A stretch of DNA of 64,000 nt, from positions 1 to 64,000 of the forward strand of contig NZ_QEKQ01000002.1 of the NCBI RefSeq assembly GCF_003096655.1, written 5' to 3'. Position numbers and translations under genes: made by a program. Positions 15,145 through 25,768 of the stretch are shown one piece after another (position 1 is the stretch's first letter; each line of letters opens with the position of its first letter). The stretch comes from Tamilnaduibacter salinus (lineage in GTDB: Bacteria; Pseudomonadota; Gammaproteobacteria; Pseudomonadales; Oleiphilaceae). The notes under the pieces were generated by a model. It did no database searches and had not been told where the DNA came from. It saw only the letters and a program-made list of their open reading frames with translations.

Positions 15145-16509
15145 TCAGTCGCTCAGCGGCGGCAGTGCCAGAATCTCCTCCCGAGCCGTCTGCTTTTCCG
15201 CCCGGATTTGATCCATCAGCCAGCTCAGGTTTTTTTGCTGGTCCGGCGTTGATCGCTGTCTCGCGATGTTGTCCAGCAGGACCATCTGTACGTGTCGATC
15301 CTGAAAGCGCCCCAGCAGTTTCTGGCGGGCCTTGAGGTGCTTGATGGCGCCCGCCAGGTGGTCCGGGTCCATCTCAATGAGGTATCGGACACGCTTGAGC
15401 GCCTTGCGGACCCGGTGGAATTCATCGTCCGGGGCGTCGTGGGTGAGGCGGTTCAGAAGACGATCATGCCGCGCCGTCTGTTTTTCGAGTGTTTTGCGGA
15501 TGGACTTCGGCTTGAGATCCTTTGTCAGTCGCTTGATGGCGCCGTCCTGAATCAGACGATGCCAGCGGTTCATGTCGTGTGCGAAGTCCTCGCCGTCCAG
15601 CTGCTTCACAAGCTGTTGATGCGCCGCCTGTTGCTCTCTCGAAAACGATGATTGCAGACCGAGGTCGTCGATCACCTCCCGGCGCGCCGGATCCCCCCGC
15701 CACTCCGCCAGTGTCCCGAGGAAGACATCAAGATCCCGGAGATGGCTGGTGTTCCGGGCCTGGCGTTTGAGTCCCTTGATCCCTTTCTTGAGGGACTTGT
15801 CCTTCTGGACCCGTTCCAGCGCCTCTGCGATCGCGCGGCTTTTGCGAAGGTTAACGCGGAACTGGTGCAGAAACTCCGGGTCATGACCGTGCCGCACCCC
15901 GCTTTGCAGTGCTGATATGAGCTCGGCCTGATGCGCCAGCATGGCCGGAATGCGCTTGCGCAGACCGAGCCCATTCAGGTCCGGTGCCGCGGGTGCTTTG
16001 CGCCGGAACAGCTTATAGCTGAGCTGCTCTGGCAGGAACCGGGCCGTGAGTTGCCCGGCCTGCCGGTTCACCTGACGCCAGGAAACGCCGGGCAGGGTGA
16101 TTTGCAGCGCCGTTCCGGTGGGCAGCGTCTCCAGAGGGGCATCCAGCAGGCGGTTGGCGAGATCGAGCAGAGCGGGGTTGTGTCCGATGATCGTGACTGG
16201 AGACTGTTTGGGCCGGGACTGGAGCCACTGCATCAGATGGTCGTCATCGAAGGTGTAGAGCGTGTTGTCGGTCTCGAGCCGCAGTGGGCTGCCGGCAGGC
16301 AGCGCCTCGATGATGCCGGTCGCGGTCTCCTGAGCCCGTGCAGCGGGGCTGACGTAGAGGCTGCCCGCGAACGCACCGGCTTTTTTGAGGGCCGGGCCGA
16401 GTGCCAGCGCCTGCCGCCGTCCGCGTTTCTTGAGGGGACGTCGGTCGTCGGGGAGATCCGGCTGGTCCCAGCTTGATTTGCCGTGTCGGACCAGGAACAG
16501 GGTTTTCAT
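15145..16509 (-). CDS. SixA-type phosphohistidine phosphatase fused to a CHAD domain
   Basis: A 454-residue two-domain protein. Residues 1 to about 160 are a SixA-like phosphatase: catalytic RHG at 8-10 (FLVRHGKSSW), YVSPAARAQETA, and IIGHNPALLDLANRL. From about 190 to the end is a CHAD domain, an all-helical module rich in His/Arg/Lys (LHQFRVNLRKSRAIAEAL, TSHLRDLDVFL, FHRVRKALKRVRYLIEM), known to bind inorganic polyphosphate. The ATG at 16509 is where the SixA consensus begins. SixA dephosphorylates phosphohistidine proteins; tethering it to a polyphosphate binder is unusual. Confidence 0.88.
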   Translation of the reverse strand: MKTLFLVRHGKSSWDQPDLPDDRRPLKKRGRRQALALGPALKKAGAFAGSLYVSPAARAQETATGIIEALPAGSPLRLETDNTLYTFDDDHLMQWLQSRPKQSPVTIIGHNPALLDLANRLLDAPLETLPTGTALQITLPGVSWRQVNRQAGQLTARFLPEQLSYKLFRRKAPAAPDLNGLGLRKRIPAMLAHQAELISALQSGVRHGHDPEFLHQFRVNLRKSRAIAEALERVQKDKSLKKGIKGLKRQARNTSHLRDLDVFLGTLAEWRGDPARREVIDDLGLQSSFSREQQAAHQQLVKQLDGEDFAHDMNRWHRLIQDGAIKRLTKDLKPKSIRKTLEKQTARHDRLLNRLTHDAPDDEFHRVRKALKRVRYLIEMDPDHLAGAIKHLKARQKLLGRFQDRHVQMVLLDNIARQRSTPDQQKNLSWLMDQIRAEKQTAREEILALPPLSD

Positions 16510-16672
16510 ACAGGGGGCCCTCTGGTTCTTCCGCTGATCGTCTGTGCGTACCATTGTCGACCGTGCCTGGGATACTCTGTCAATCGGACGTTCGGCCACA
16601 GTTACTGGCTTTTCTGTCCTGAATTCGCTACCGTTCGCGCGCACACGACAAGCCACGGCCTGATTGTCCGCC

Positions 16673-18873
<2,201 letters not shown>

Positions 18874-18928
18874 CCCGATTGTAATGCCTGATCGGCGAAC
18901 CTCTCTTTTCCAATAACGGAGTGAACGA

Positions 18929-19291
18929 ATGAAAGCGCTTTCCACCCTTCTGTTGACCGCTCTGTCGCTGATGCCGGCAGCTGCCATGGCCCAGGACGCC
19001 AGTGGCCAGGGCATGGGCGTGATCGGCCAGATCATCTTCTTTGCCGGCTTTATCCTGATTTTCTACCTCCTGATCTGGCGTCCGCAGTCCAAGCGTGCCA
19101 AGGAACACAAAGCCCTGATGGCCGGTCTCAACAAGGGTGATGAAGTGGTGACCTCCGGCGGTGTGGCGGGCAAGATCACCAAGGTGACCGACGACTTCAT
19201 CGTTCTGGAAGTGGCGGACAACGTCGAAATGACCGTACAGAAGGTCGCCGTGGCATCCGCACTGCCGAAAGGGACGCTGAAAGACATCTGA
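18929..19291 (+). CDS. yajC: Sec translocon accessory protein YajC
   Basis: A 120-residue YajC: an N-terminal hydrophobic signal-like segment, one membrane helix (IGQIIFFAGFILIFYLLIW) followed by the family hallmark RPQSKRAKEH, then a cytoplasmic domain with GDEVVTSGGVAGKI. YajC forms a complex with SecD and SecF that assists SecYEG. Position between tgt and secD is the conserved one. An ATAACGGAG site precedes the ATG. Confidence 0.96.
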   Translation: MKALSTLLLTALSLMPAAAMAQDASGQGMGVIGQIIFFAGFILIFYLLIWRPQSKRAKEHKALMAGLNKGDEVVTSGGVAGKITKVTDDFIVLEVADNVEMTVQKVAVASALPKGTLKDI

Positions 19292-19339
19292 TCCCGCCGG
19301 TCTGAGCGGCGCCGATTCCCGGCGCCCGCCGGACCGACG

Positions 19340-19374
19340 CCCGGACCGGGCCCCGATGATGGGGCTGGTCCGGG
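19340..19374 (+). other. Strong imperfect hairpin between yajC and secD
   Basis: CCCGGACC (19340-19347) pairs with GGTCCGGG (19367-19374), and GCCCC pairs with GGGGC inside, leaving a GATGAT loop. It lies in the 137-base yajC-secD gap and has no T-run, so it is not a classic terminator; it could stabilise mRNA or lower read-through. Confidence 0.35.
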
Positions 19375-19428
19375 TGCCGTTCACCGGAAAGAAACGCAGG
19401 CCGGGGCCGCCCGGCGATAAGGCCATTC

Positions 19429-21306
19429 ATGCTGAACAAGTTCCCGCTCTGGAAAAACCTCCTGATCCTGGTGGCGCTCATTGTCGGTTTTGTCTACGCG
19501 CTGCCGAACCTCTACCCGGACGACTACGCGCTCCAGATCACCGGCGCCCGGAGTTCCACCCAGGTGTCTGAATCCGTGCTGGACCGCGCCGTGTCCGTCC
19601 TTGAGGACAAGGGCATTGAAGTCAAGCAGTCCAGTCTCAACCCGCCCGATGCGCTGATCCGCGTCAACAGTGCCGAAGCCCAGCTCGAAGGGCGTCCGCT
19701 GTTGCAGAAAACGCTGGGCGAGCGCTATCTGGTGGCGCTGAACATGGCGGAAAGCACGCCGGACTGGCTGCGGTCCATTGGTGCCGGGCCCATGAAGCTG
19801 GGCCTGGATCTGCGCGGCGGTGTGCACTTCCTTCTGGAAGTGGACATGGACGAGGCGGTGGAAAAGCGCCTGAGTGTCTACGCCAGCGAGATCAAGCGCA
19901 AGCTGCGTGAGGAGCGTATCCGCTACCGGGGCGGTGACGTGACCGATGACGGCGACATCGTCATGGAATTCCGCAGCGAAAGCGCGCGGGAATCCGCGGC
20001 CGACCTGATGCAGGATGAGTACAACCAGTTCCGGCTTCGCGAGTCCGAAACCGACGACGGCGCTTTCCAGATGGAATTGCTGCTGTCGGACGTAGAAACG
20101 AAGAAGATTCAGGACTACGCGCTGGAGCAGAACCTGACCACGATCCGAAACCGGGTGAATGAGCTGGGCGTCGCCGAGCCGTTGGTTCAGCGCCAGGGGC
20201 AGGACCGGATCGTCGTTGAGCTGCCAGGGGTTCAGGATACGGCCCAGGCGAAGCGGGTACTGGGCGCCACGGCGAACCTGGAGTTCCGCCTGGAGGCGCG
20301 TCAGGACGCGTCGTCCGCTGAAACCCAGACCTTCCCGTTCCGTGACCAGCCCAACCGGACCGCGCGCCTGGAGCGTGAGATCATCGTGACCGGTGAAAAT
20401 GTGGCCAACGCCCAGCAGGCGTTCGACCAGAACGGCCAGCCGCAGGTCAACATCACCATGGACGGCCCGGGCGGTGATCGCATGCTGCGTGCAACGCGCG
20501 ACGCCGTCGGTCGCTCCATGGCCGTGCTGTTCATTCAGTATGACACCGAGGAGGTGGAGAAGCGGGTGGACGGTGAGCTGAAGATGGTCGAGGAGCGCAC
20601 CGTCGACCGCAGCATCATCAGTCTCGCCACCATTCAGTCGGCACTGGGCAGCAACTTCCGCATCACCGGGCTGGACTCCACCGCCGAGGCCGCCGAACTG
20701 GCGCTGCTGCTGCGGGCCGGCTCGCTGGCGGCGCCGATGTACTTTGTTCAGGAGCGCACCATCGGTCCGAGCCTGGGGCAGAAGAACATTGATGCGGGCC
20801 TGATGTCCGTGACCGCCGGCTTCGTGCTGGTACTGCTCTACATGCTCGCTTACTACCGTTTCTTTGGCGTGGTGGCCAATGCCGCGTTGGCGCTCAACCT
20901 GATGCTGCTGGTGGCGGCGATGTCGATCCTCTCGGCAACGCTGACCCTGCCGGGGATCGCGGGTATCGTCCTGACCGTGGGTATGGCGGTGGATGCGAAC
21001 GTGCTGATATTCGAACGCATCAAGGAGGAGATCCGGCAGGGCATGCCGCCCCAGAAGGCGATCCATGCCGGTTACTCGCGCGCCTTCGTGTCCATCGTTG
21101 ACGCCAACATCACGACGTTGCTGGTGGCGGTGATCCTGTTTGCCATGGGTACCGGGCCGGTCAAGGGCTTCGCCGTCACGCTGTGTATCGGCATCCTGAC
21201 GTCCATGTTCACGGCGCTGTTGGTCAGTCGCGCCATCGTCAACCTGACCTACGGCGGTCGCAATGTCTCCAAACTCGCGATCGGGGGGAAGCTCGCCCAT
21301 GCGTGA
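19429..21306 (+). CDS. secD: Protein translocase subunit SecD
   Basis: A 625-residue inner-membrane protein of the RND superfamily: TM1 (LLILVALIVGFVYALPNLYP), a large periplasmic region starting GLDLRGGVHFLLEVD, and five TMs in the C-terminal ~170 residues with AIVLTVGMAVDANVLIFERIKEE, the conserved proton-path motif. SecD uses the proton gradient to help pull exported proteins through SecYEG. Length is near the E. coli 615. Its stop overlaps the secF start by 8 bases. Confidence 0.97.
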   Translation: MLNKFPLWKNLLILVALIVGFVYALPNLYPDDYALQITGARSSTQVSESVLDRAVSVLEDKGIEVKQSSLNPPDALIRVNSAEAQLEGRPLLQKTLGERYLVALNMAESTPDWLRSIGAGPMKLGLDLRGGVHFLLEVDMDEAVEKRLSVYASEIKRKLREERIRYRGGDVTDDGDIVMEFRSESARESAADLMQDEYNQFRLRESETDDGAFQMELLLSDVETKKIQDYALEQNLTTIRNRVNELGVAEPLVQRQGQDRIVVELPGVQDTAQAKRVLGATANLEFRLEARQDASSAETQTFPFRDQPNRTARLEREIIVTGENVANAQQAFDQNGQPQVNITMDGPGGDRMLRATRDAVGRSMAVLFIQYDTEEVEKRVDGELKMVEERTVDRSIISLATIQSALGSNFRITGLDSTAEAAELALLLRAGSLAAPMYFVQERTIGPSLGQKNIDAGLMSVTAGFVLVLLYMLAYYRFFGVVANAALALNLMLLVAAMSILSATLTLPGIAGIVLTVGMAVDANVLIFERIKEEIRQGMPPQKAIHAGYSRAFVSIVDANITTLLVAVILFAMGTGPVKGFAVTLCIGILTSMFTALLVSRAIVNLTYGGRNVSKLAIGGKLAHA

Positions 21307-22252
21307 CAGCAACCGCGAACCCATTAATTTCATGAGCTTCCGGCGCGTGGCGTCGGTCATCTCGATTCTTGCCGTGGTGCTCTCGATCGTGGTACTGGGC
21401 ATGCGGGGCCTCAATCTCGGCCTTGATTTCACCGGCGGAACCTCGGTGGAGTTCGCCTACGAACAGGCCCCGGATCTGGAGAATGTGCGACAGATTCTGG
21501 AGGACAAGGGCTACGAAGACTTTGTGGTCCAGAACTTCGGTGCGGAAACCGAAGTGCTGGTGCGTCTGCGGGAGGATCTGAACGACGACCTCGCCCGCGA
21601 GTTGACCGCCGATCTTCGCGACGCGGGCCAGCAGCTGGAGATGGTGCGTGCCGAGTTCGTGGGGTCCCAGGTGGGCGACGAACTGAAAGAGCAGAGTGGT
21701 CTGGGCATGCTGCTGGCGCTGTTCGTGGTGCTGGTTTATGTCGGTATGCGCTTCCAGTTCAAGTTCGGTATCGCCTCGGTGGTGCCGTTGGCGCACGATG
21801 TCATCATCGTTCTGGGTCTGTTCTCGCTGTTCCAGTGGAACTTTGATCTGAGCGTGCTGGCGGCGTTGCTGGCTGTGATCGGTTACTCGCTTAACGATAC
21901 CATTGTGGTGGCTGACCGAATCCGTGAGAACTTCCGGAAGCTGCGCACAGGGTCCACCCAGGACGTGATCAACCAGTCCGTCACGGAAACCCTGAGCCGG
22001 ACGTTGAACACCTCCGGGACGACGTTGGTGGTGCTGCTGTCGCTGTTCTTCCTGGGCGGCGAGGCGATCCACAATTTCTCGGTGGCATTGATCATCGGCG
22101 TGGTGGTGGGGACCTACTCCTCCATCTATGTGTCGGCGAACCTCGTGGTCTCGCTGGGCGTGACCCGGGAGGACATGCTGGTGCCGGCAAAAGAGAACGC
22201 CAAGGATCAGCCGGAAGAGGAAGAGAAGCCGGAGTGGCTGGACCGGATGTAA
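21299..22252 (+). CDS. secF: Protein translocase subunit SecF
   Basis: A 317-residue partner of SecD. It has an N-terminal TM, LGLDFTGGTSVEFAYEQ, a small periplasmic domain and C-terminal TMs with SLNDTIVVADRIRENFR and TSGTTLVVLLSLFFLGG. The ATG at 21299 (MRDSNREPINFMSFRR) has GGGGGAAG upstream and matches the family start; the open frame before it is secD coding sequence. The charged C-terminal tail (KDQPEEEEKPEWLDRM) is cytoplasmic. A strong terminator follows. Confidence 0.97.
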   Translation: MRDSNREPINFMSFRRVASVISILAVVLSIVVLGMRGLNLGLDFTGGTSVEFAYEQAPDLENVRQILEDKGYEDFVVQNFGAETEVLVRLREDLNDDLARELTADLRDAGQQLEMVRAEFVGSQVGDELKEQSGLGMLLALFVVLVYVGMRFQFKFGIASVVPLAHDVIIVLGLFSLFQWNFDLSVLAALLAVIGYSLNDTIVVADRIRENFRKLRTGSTQDVINQSVTETLSRTLNTSGTTLVVLLSLFFLGGEAIHNFSVALIIGVVVGTYSSIYVSANLVVSLGVTREDMLVPAKENAKDQPEEEEKPEWLDRM

Positions 22253-22275
22253 TCAACGGTCTGGCCGCACCCCAC

Positions 22276-22312
22276 AAAAAAGCCCCGGAGGTCGTTCCTT
22301 CGGGGCTTTTTT
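22276..22312 (+). terminator. Rho-independent terminator after secF
   Basis: AAAAAAGCCCCG (22276-22287) and CGGGGCTTTTTT (22301-22312) form a 12-base stem ending in six T. It closes the tgt-yajC-secDF transcript; the A-run makes it potentially active from the other side too. Confidence 0.9.
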
Positions 22313-22350
22313 GATGGTATCGGTCTGTCGTCGATTGGCTTCGGTCGTTG

Positions 22351-22442
22351 GTTGGGCTGACGAAGGAAGCCCAACAATCCTTTCCCCGCTAAACGGTTAT
22401 CCCCGTTGCCAGGCGTTGTTGGGCTTCCGTTGTCAGCCCAAC
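22351..22442. repeat. REP/BIME-like pair of inverted hairpin units
   Basis: Unit 1 (22351-22375) has arms GTTGGGCT and AGCCCAAC around GACGAAGGA; unit 2 (22418-22442) has the same arms around TCCGTTGTC. The two 25-base units are reverse complements of each other except for about two or three central bases and are separated by 42 bases. Single-unit hairpins arranged head to head are the mark of BIME intergenic repeats. No REP-associated transposase is in the window. Confidence 0.75.
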
Positions 22443-22593
22443 CGACGGTAGCTGCCTGGTTCCGGGCGATCGCTCAAGCGGTCGGTGATGACCGGCAATA
22501 TCGGTCGCCCTCGCGGGCTACTCCGAAGTCGGAGACACCGGCTACAGGCGGATCACCGTTCACTATTGGAGCTGGCCGTTTTTTCAGCCAGCG

Positions 22594-23394
22594 TTACCGC
22601 GGCAGCCGACCCCGGAACGGATGCAGTGTCTGGAGCAGTTCCCGGAAGAGTTTCGGGTTGGCAATGGCGAACTGGCCGCTGTCTTCGCTCATCGGGTTGC
22701 CGGAGAAGTCCCCGCACAGGCCGCCCGCCTCCTGCACCAGCAGCGTGCCGGCTTCCAGGGTTAGTGCGTCCGGGCGATAGAGCACCGTGCCGTCCATGTG
22801 GCCGGCGCTGATCCGCGCAATGTCGAGCAGGGGGCAGGGGCTGGTCAGAACCCGGTGACTGGTTTTCGCCATGGTTGTCATCAGCTCGCCCCAGACCAGT
22901 GGGTTGTCGCCGTCCCGGCAGTGGTCCATGGCGTTGGTGGTGAGCGTCGCGCTCTCCATCTGGCGGGCACCATTCGTCCGGATGCGACGGCTGTTGAGAA
23001 CCGCACCCTGCCCACGGCTGGCGGCGTATTCTTCCGTCGTGACCGGGTTGATCGCCAGCAGGTGCTCGACACGGTCGTTCTTCTTCTGGATCAGAGCCAG
23101 GAGAAAGTCAGGCGTCCCTCGCAGGAAGGCCTCTTCACCAATCACCGGGAAGATGTGCCAGCTGTCGTCGTGTCCCTCGGCATGGATGTCGCCGACCGGC
23201 GCAATGTAGTGGTCCTTGTAGGCTTTCTGAAGCTGGTCGGTGAAGCTCGCATAAATGGAGTCCGTCACGCGCTCCAGTCGCTGCCGGGGTGTCGGGCCAC
23301 CCTGGTCGGTCAGTTCCTGGCGGTCGAAGTGCGCCTTGAGATAGTCCGCACCTTGCCGTCCGATTCGCAAGGCCATCTTGATTGCTGGTTGCAT
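22594..23394 (-). CDS. suhB: SuhB-like inositol monophosphatase family protein, catalytic residues lost
   Basis: A 266-residue SuhB homologue that keeps the fold (MQPAIKMALRIGRQGADYL, YAASRGQGAVLNSRRIR, EAGTLLVQEAGGLCGDFSG) but not the metal site: where SuhB has EES the protein reads PVGD, the DPLDGTTNF motif is FPVIGEEAF, and the WDxAAG aspartate is missing. Phosphatase activity is therefore unlikely. E. coli SuhB also works with NusA in rRNA antitermination, a role independent of catalysis, which is the likely retained job. Start ATG 23394 matches the family; divergent from trmJ. Confidence 0.85.
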   Translation of the reverse strand: MQPAIKMALRIGRQGADYLKAHFDRQELTDQGGPTPRQRLERVTDSIYASFTDQLQKAYKDHYIAPVGDIHAEGHDDSWHIFPVIGEEAFLRGTPDFLLALIQKKNDRVEHLLAINPVTTEEYAASRGQGAVLNSRRIRTNGARQMESATLTTNAMDHCRDGDNPLVWGELMTTMAKTSHRVLTSPCPLLDIARISAGHMDGTVLYRPDALTLEAGTLLVQEAGGLCGDFSGNPMSEDSGQFAIANPKLFRELLQTLHPFRGRLPR

Positions 23395-23526
23395 GGCGTT
23401 CAGTACACCTGAGGGGTTATGGGAAAAGGCGACGAATGATACCAGAGTGTCGGCCAAATCTCACGGGTCGGGCGATGCGTGTTTCTGGTATCATAGCGGC
23501 CTTTTCTCAGAGGAGACGGCTTGGCC

Positions 23527-24357
23527 ATGAGTGAGGACATCGGGGCTGGCGCACCGGGCAGCGGTGCGCTCGACCATGTGCATATCGTGCTGGTGGAAAC
23601 CACGCACTCGGGCAACATCGGGGCCGTGGCGCGTGCGATGAAAAACATGGGCCTGGCCAATCTCACGCTGGTGCGGCCGCAGTCATTCCCGGACGAGGCC
23701 GCCTACGCCCGGTCTTCAGGCGCCACGGATGTGCTGGACCGTGCCCGGGTTGTGGATTCTCTGGATGAGGCGCTTGCTGAGAGTTCGCTGGTGCTGGGCA
23801 CCAGTGCGCGGGGTCGCAAAGTCCCCTGGCCGGTTGTAAACCCACGGGATGCCGCGGGGATGGTGACCGGTTACCGGGAGCAGGGCACCGTTGCACTGGT
23901 ATTTGGCCGGGAGAGCAACGGTCTGAGCAATGACGAGCTACAGCGCTGCCACTATCATATCCATATACCCTCGAATCCGGAGTACAGCTCGCTGAATCTG
24001 GCCATGGCCGTCCAGGTGATCTGTTACGAGCTCCGGATGCACCACCTGATGGGGGAAACATCGGATGTGGCCCGTCAGCTGTTGCAGCCGTTGATGCGAC
24101 CGGGGGACGAAGGCTGGGATCGTCCGCCCGCCTCGGTTGGTGAGCTGGAAGGGTTTTACGACCATCTGGAACAGGCGCTGGTGGACGTTGATTTCCATAG
24201 CCGGGACAATCCCCGGCAGTTGATGACGCGGCTGCGACGGCTGTTCCAGCGCGCCCACCCGGACCGGATGGAGGTCAACATCCTGAGGGGCGCGCTCACA
24301 GCGATACAGAAAACCGCAGGGACGGCAGGACCGGCCCGCAAGCAGGAACAGGACTAG
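23527..24357 (+). CDS. trmJ: tRNA (cytidine/uridine-2'-O)-methyltransferase TrmJ
   Basis: A 276-residue SPOUT methyltransferase that modifies the 2'-OH of nucleotide 32 in tRNAs. Blocks: IVLVETTHSGNIGAVARAMKNMGL, LVLGTSARGRKVPWP, VALVFGRESNGLSNDELQRCHYH and IPSNPEYSSLNLAMAVQVICYELR. The C-terminal helical extension is usual. ATG 23527 or a TTG at 23521 could start it; AGAGGAG at about 23509 suits the TTG slightly better. It precedes cysE by 3 bases and probably forms one operon with it. Confidence 0.95.
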   Translation: MSEDIGAGAPGSGALDHVHIVLVETTHSGNIGAVARAMKNMGLANLTLVRPQSFPDEAAYARSSGATDVLDRARVVDSLDEALAESSLVLGTSARGRKVPWPVVNPRDAAGMVTGYREQGTVALVFGRESNGLSNDELQRCHYHIHIPSNPEYSSLNLAMAVQVICYELRMHHLMGETSDVARQLLQPLMRPGDEGWDRPPASVGELEGFYDHLEQALVDVDFHSRDNPRQLMTRLRRLFQRAHPDRMEVNILRGALTAIQKTAGTAGPARKQEQD

Positions 24358-24360
24358 ACT

Positions 24361-25146
24361 ATGTTTGACCGTCTGCGAGAGGACATCAACAGCGTCTTTC
24401 ACCGTGACCCGGCGGCCCGCAACACGTTTGAGGTGCTGACCAACTACCCGGGTCTCCATGCGTTGCTGTTTCACCGGCTGGCCCATCCCATCTGGTGCCG
24501 TGGCTTCAAGTGGCTCGCGCGGACCATCTCGACGCTCGCCCGGTGGCTGACCGGCATTGAGATCCATCCCGGGGCGACCATCGGCCGCCGGTTCTTCATC
24601 GACCATGGCATGGGCGTTGTGATCGGCGAGACCACCGTGATTGGTGACGACGTCACTCTGTACCAGGGCGTGACGCTCGGCGGCACATCATGGGCAAAAG
24701 GAAAGCGCCATCCGACGCTGGGTGATGGCGTTGTTGTCGGCGCAGGTGCCAAAATCCTGGGTCCGTTCGAGGTGGGCGCCGGGGCCAAGATCGGCTCCAA
24801 TTCAGTGGTCACCAAAGAAGTGCCGGAAGGCGCAACCGTCGTCGGTATCCCGGGGCGCGTGGTGGTCAAGCGCGACAAGGACAAGGAAGACGAGAAACGC
24901 AAGCATGTCGAGAAGCAGATGGGATTCGATGCCTACGGTGTGACCGAGGAGATGCCGGATCCGCTCGCCCGTTCGGTCCGCAGTCTGCTGGATCACATGC
25001 ACGCTGTTGATGAGCGTATTGAAACCATGTGCCGCGCGCTCCAGCGGGTTGACCGGGACTATCGTAATGGCACCTCGCTGCCGCCGATCGATGAAGAGGA
25101 CTTTGACTGTGTCCGCGACATCGAAGAGCGCGAAGACCGGGACTGA
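24361..25146 (+). CDS. cysE: Serine O-acetyltransferase
   Basis: A 261-residue CysE of the shorter type. It makes O-acetylserine for cysteine synthesis. [20 protein letters not shown] opens the N-terminal helices; the left-handed hexapeptide helix runs from [33 protein letters not shown] through [16 protein letters not shown] to [23 protein letters not shown]. An extra charged C-terminal tail of ~75 residues ([16 protein letters not shown] onward) is longer than needed for catalysis. Its place just before iscR links cysteine supply with Fe-S assembly. Confidence 0.95.
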   Translation: MFDRLREDINSVFHRDPAARNTFEVLTNYPGLHALLFHRLAHPIWCRGFKWLARTISTLARWLTGIEIHPGATIGRRFFIDHGMGVVIGETTVIGDDVTLYQGVTLGGTSWAKGKRHPTLGDGVVVGAGAKILGPFEVGAGAKIGSNSVVTKEVPEGATVVGIPGRVVVKRDKDKEDEKRKHVEKQMGFDAYGVTEEMPDPLARSVRSLLDHMHAVDERIETMCRALQRVDRDYRNGTSLPPIDEEDFDCVRDIEEREDRD

Positions 25147-25183
25147 CAACGCTCTGGGGCGGTCAATTTCTGCCAAATTCTGA

Positions 25184-25216
25184 ATACTTGACTGAAATAC
25201 TCGGTCAACTCATACT
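25184..25216 (+). promoter_or_regulatory. iscR promoter with IscR type 1 site
   Basis: TTGACT (25188-25193) and CATACT (25211-25216) with a 17-base spacer form a promoter. The overlapping sequence 25184-25208 (ATACTTGACTGAAATACTCGG) follows the E. coli type 1 IscR consensus, with ATA, GACT, an AT-rich centre and a weaker right half. [2Fe-2S]-IscR would repress here. Confidence 0.55.
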
Positions 25217-25253
25217 CGAATAGGATATTTCGTAGAGTGACAGGCACAGAATC

Positions 25254-25742
25254 ATGCGATTGACCACGAAAGGGCGCTATGCGGTCACCGCCATGCTCGA
25301 TCTGGCGTTGCATGCCGAACAGGGCCCAGTGAGTCTGGCGGACATCTCCGACCGACAGGGCATCTCGCTGTCCTATCTCGAGCAGTTGTTTTCGCGCCTG
25401 CGCCGCCATGACCTGGTCATGAGCATCCGGGGCCCGGGTGGAGGGTATCGCCTGAGTCGTGGTTGTGATGCGATTTATATTGCGCAGGTGGTGGATGCGG
25501 TCAACGAGTCGCTCGATACCACGCGGTGTGGTAACCGCGGTGATTGCCAGAATGGCGAAATGTGCCTGACTCACCACCTCTGGTCTGATCTGAGCGACGA
25601 GATTCACTCGTTTCTCAGCGGCATCAGCCTGGCGGACCTCATGCGCAAGCGTGAAATCCAGGTTGTGGCGGAGCGACAGAATCGCCGCCAACACGAAGAA
25701 GCGATCAATACCCGGCGTCTGATGTCGGGTAACCCTGCCTGA
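25254..25742 (+). CDS. iscR: Fe-S cluster regulator IscR (Rrf2 family)
   Basis: A 162-residue Rrf2 repressor starting [20 protein letters not shown] with winged helix [26 protein letters not shown] and the wing [10 protein letters not shown]. The cluster-binding cysteines are present in [13 protein letters not shown], the three expected Cys with spacing 5 and 5. It senses [2Fe-2S] status. Its own promoter carries a matching site. Directly followed by iscS. Confidence 0.95.
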   Translation: MRLTTKGRYAVTAMLDLALHAEQGPVSLADISDRQGISLSYLEQLFSRLRRHDLVMSIRGPGGGYRLSRGCDAIYIAQVVDAVNESLDTTRCGNRGDCQNGEMCLTHHLWSDLSDEIHSFLSGISLADLMRKREIQVVAERQNRRQHEEAINTRRLMSGNPA

Positions 25743-25768
25743 TTCGATCCATCAAATCTCATGGTGTT

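Noticed and set aside
19381-21432. A 683-codon open frame on the - strand
   Set aside because: Antisense to secD with no ribosome site or recognisable domains.
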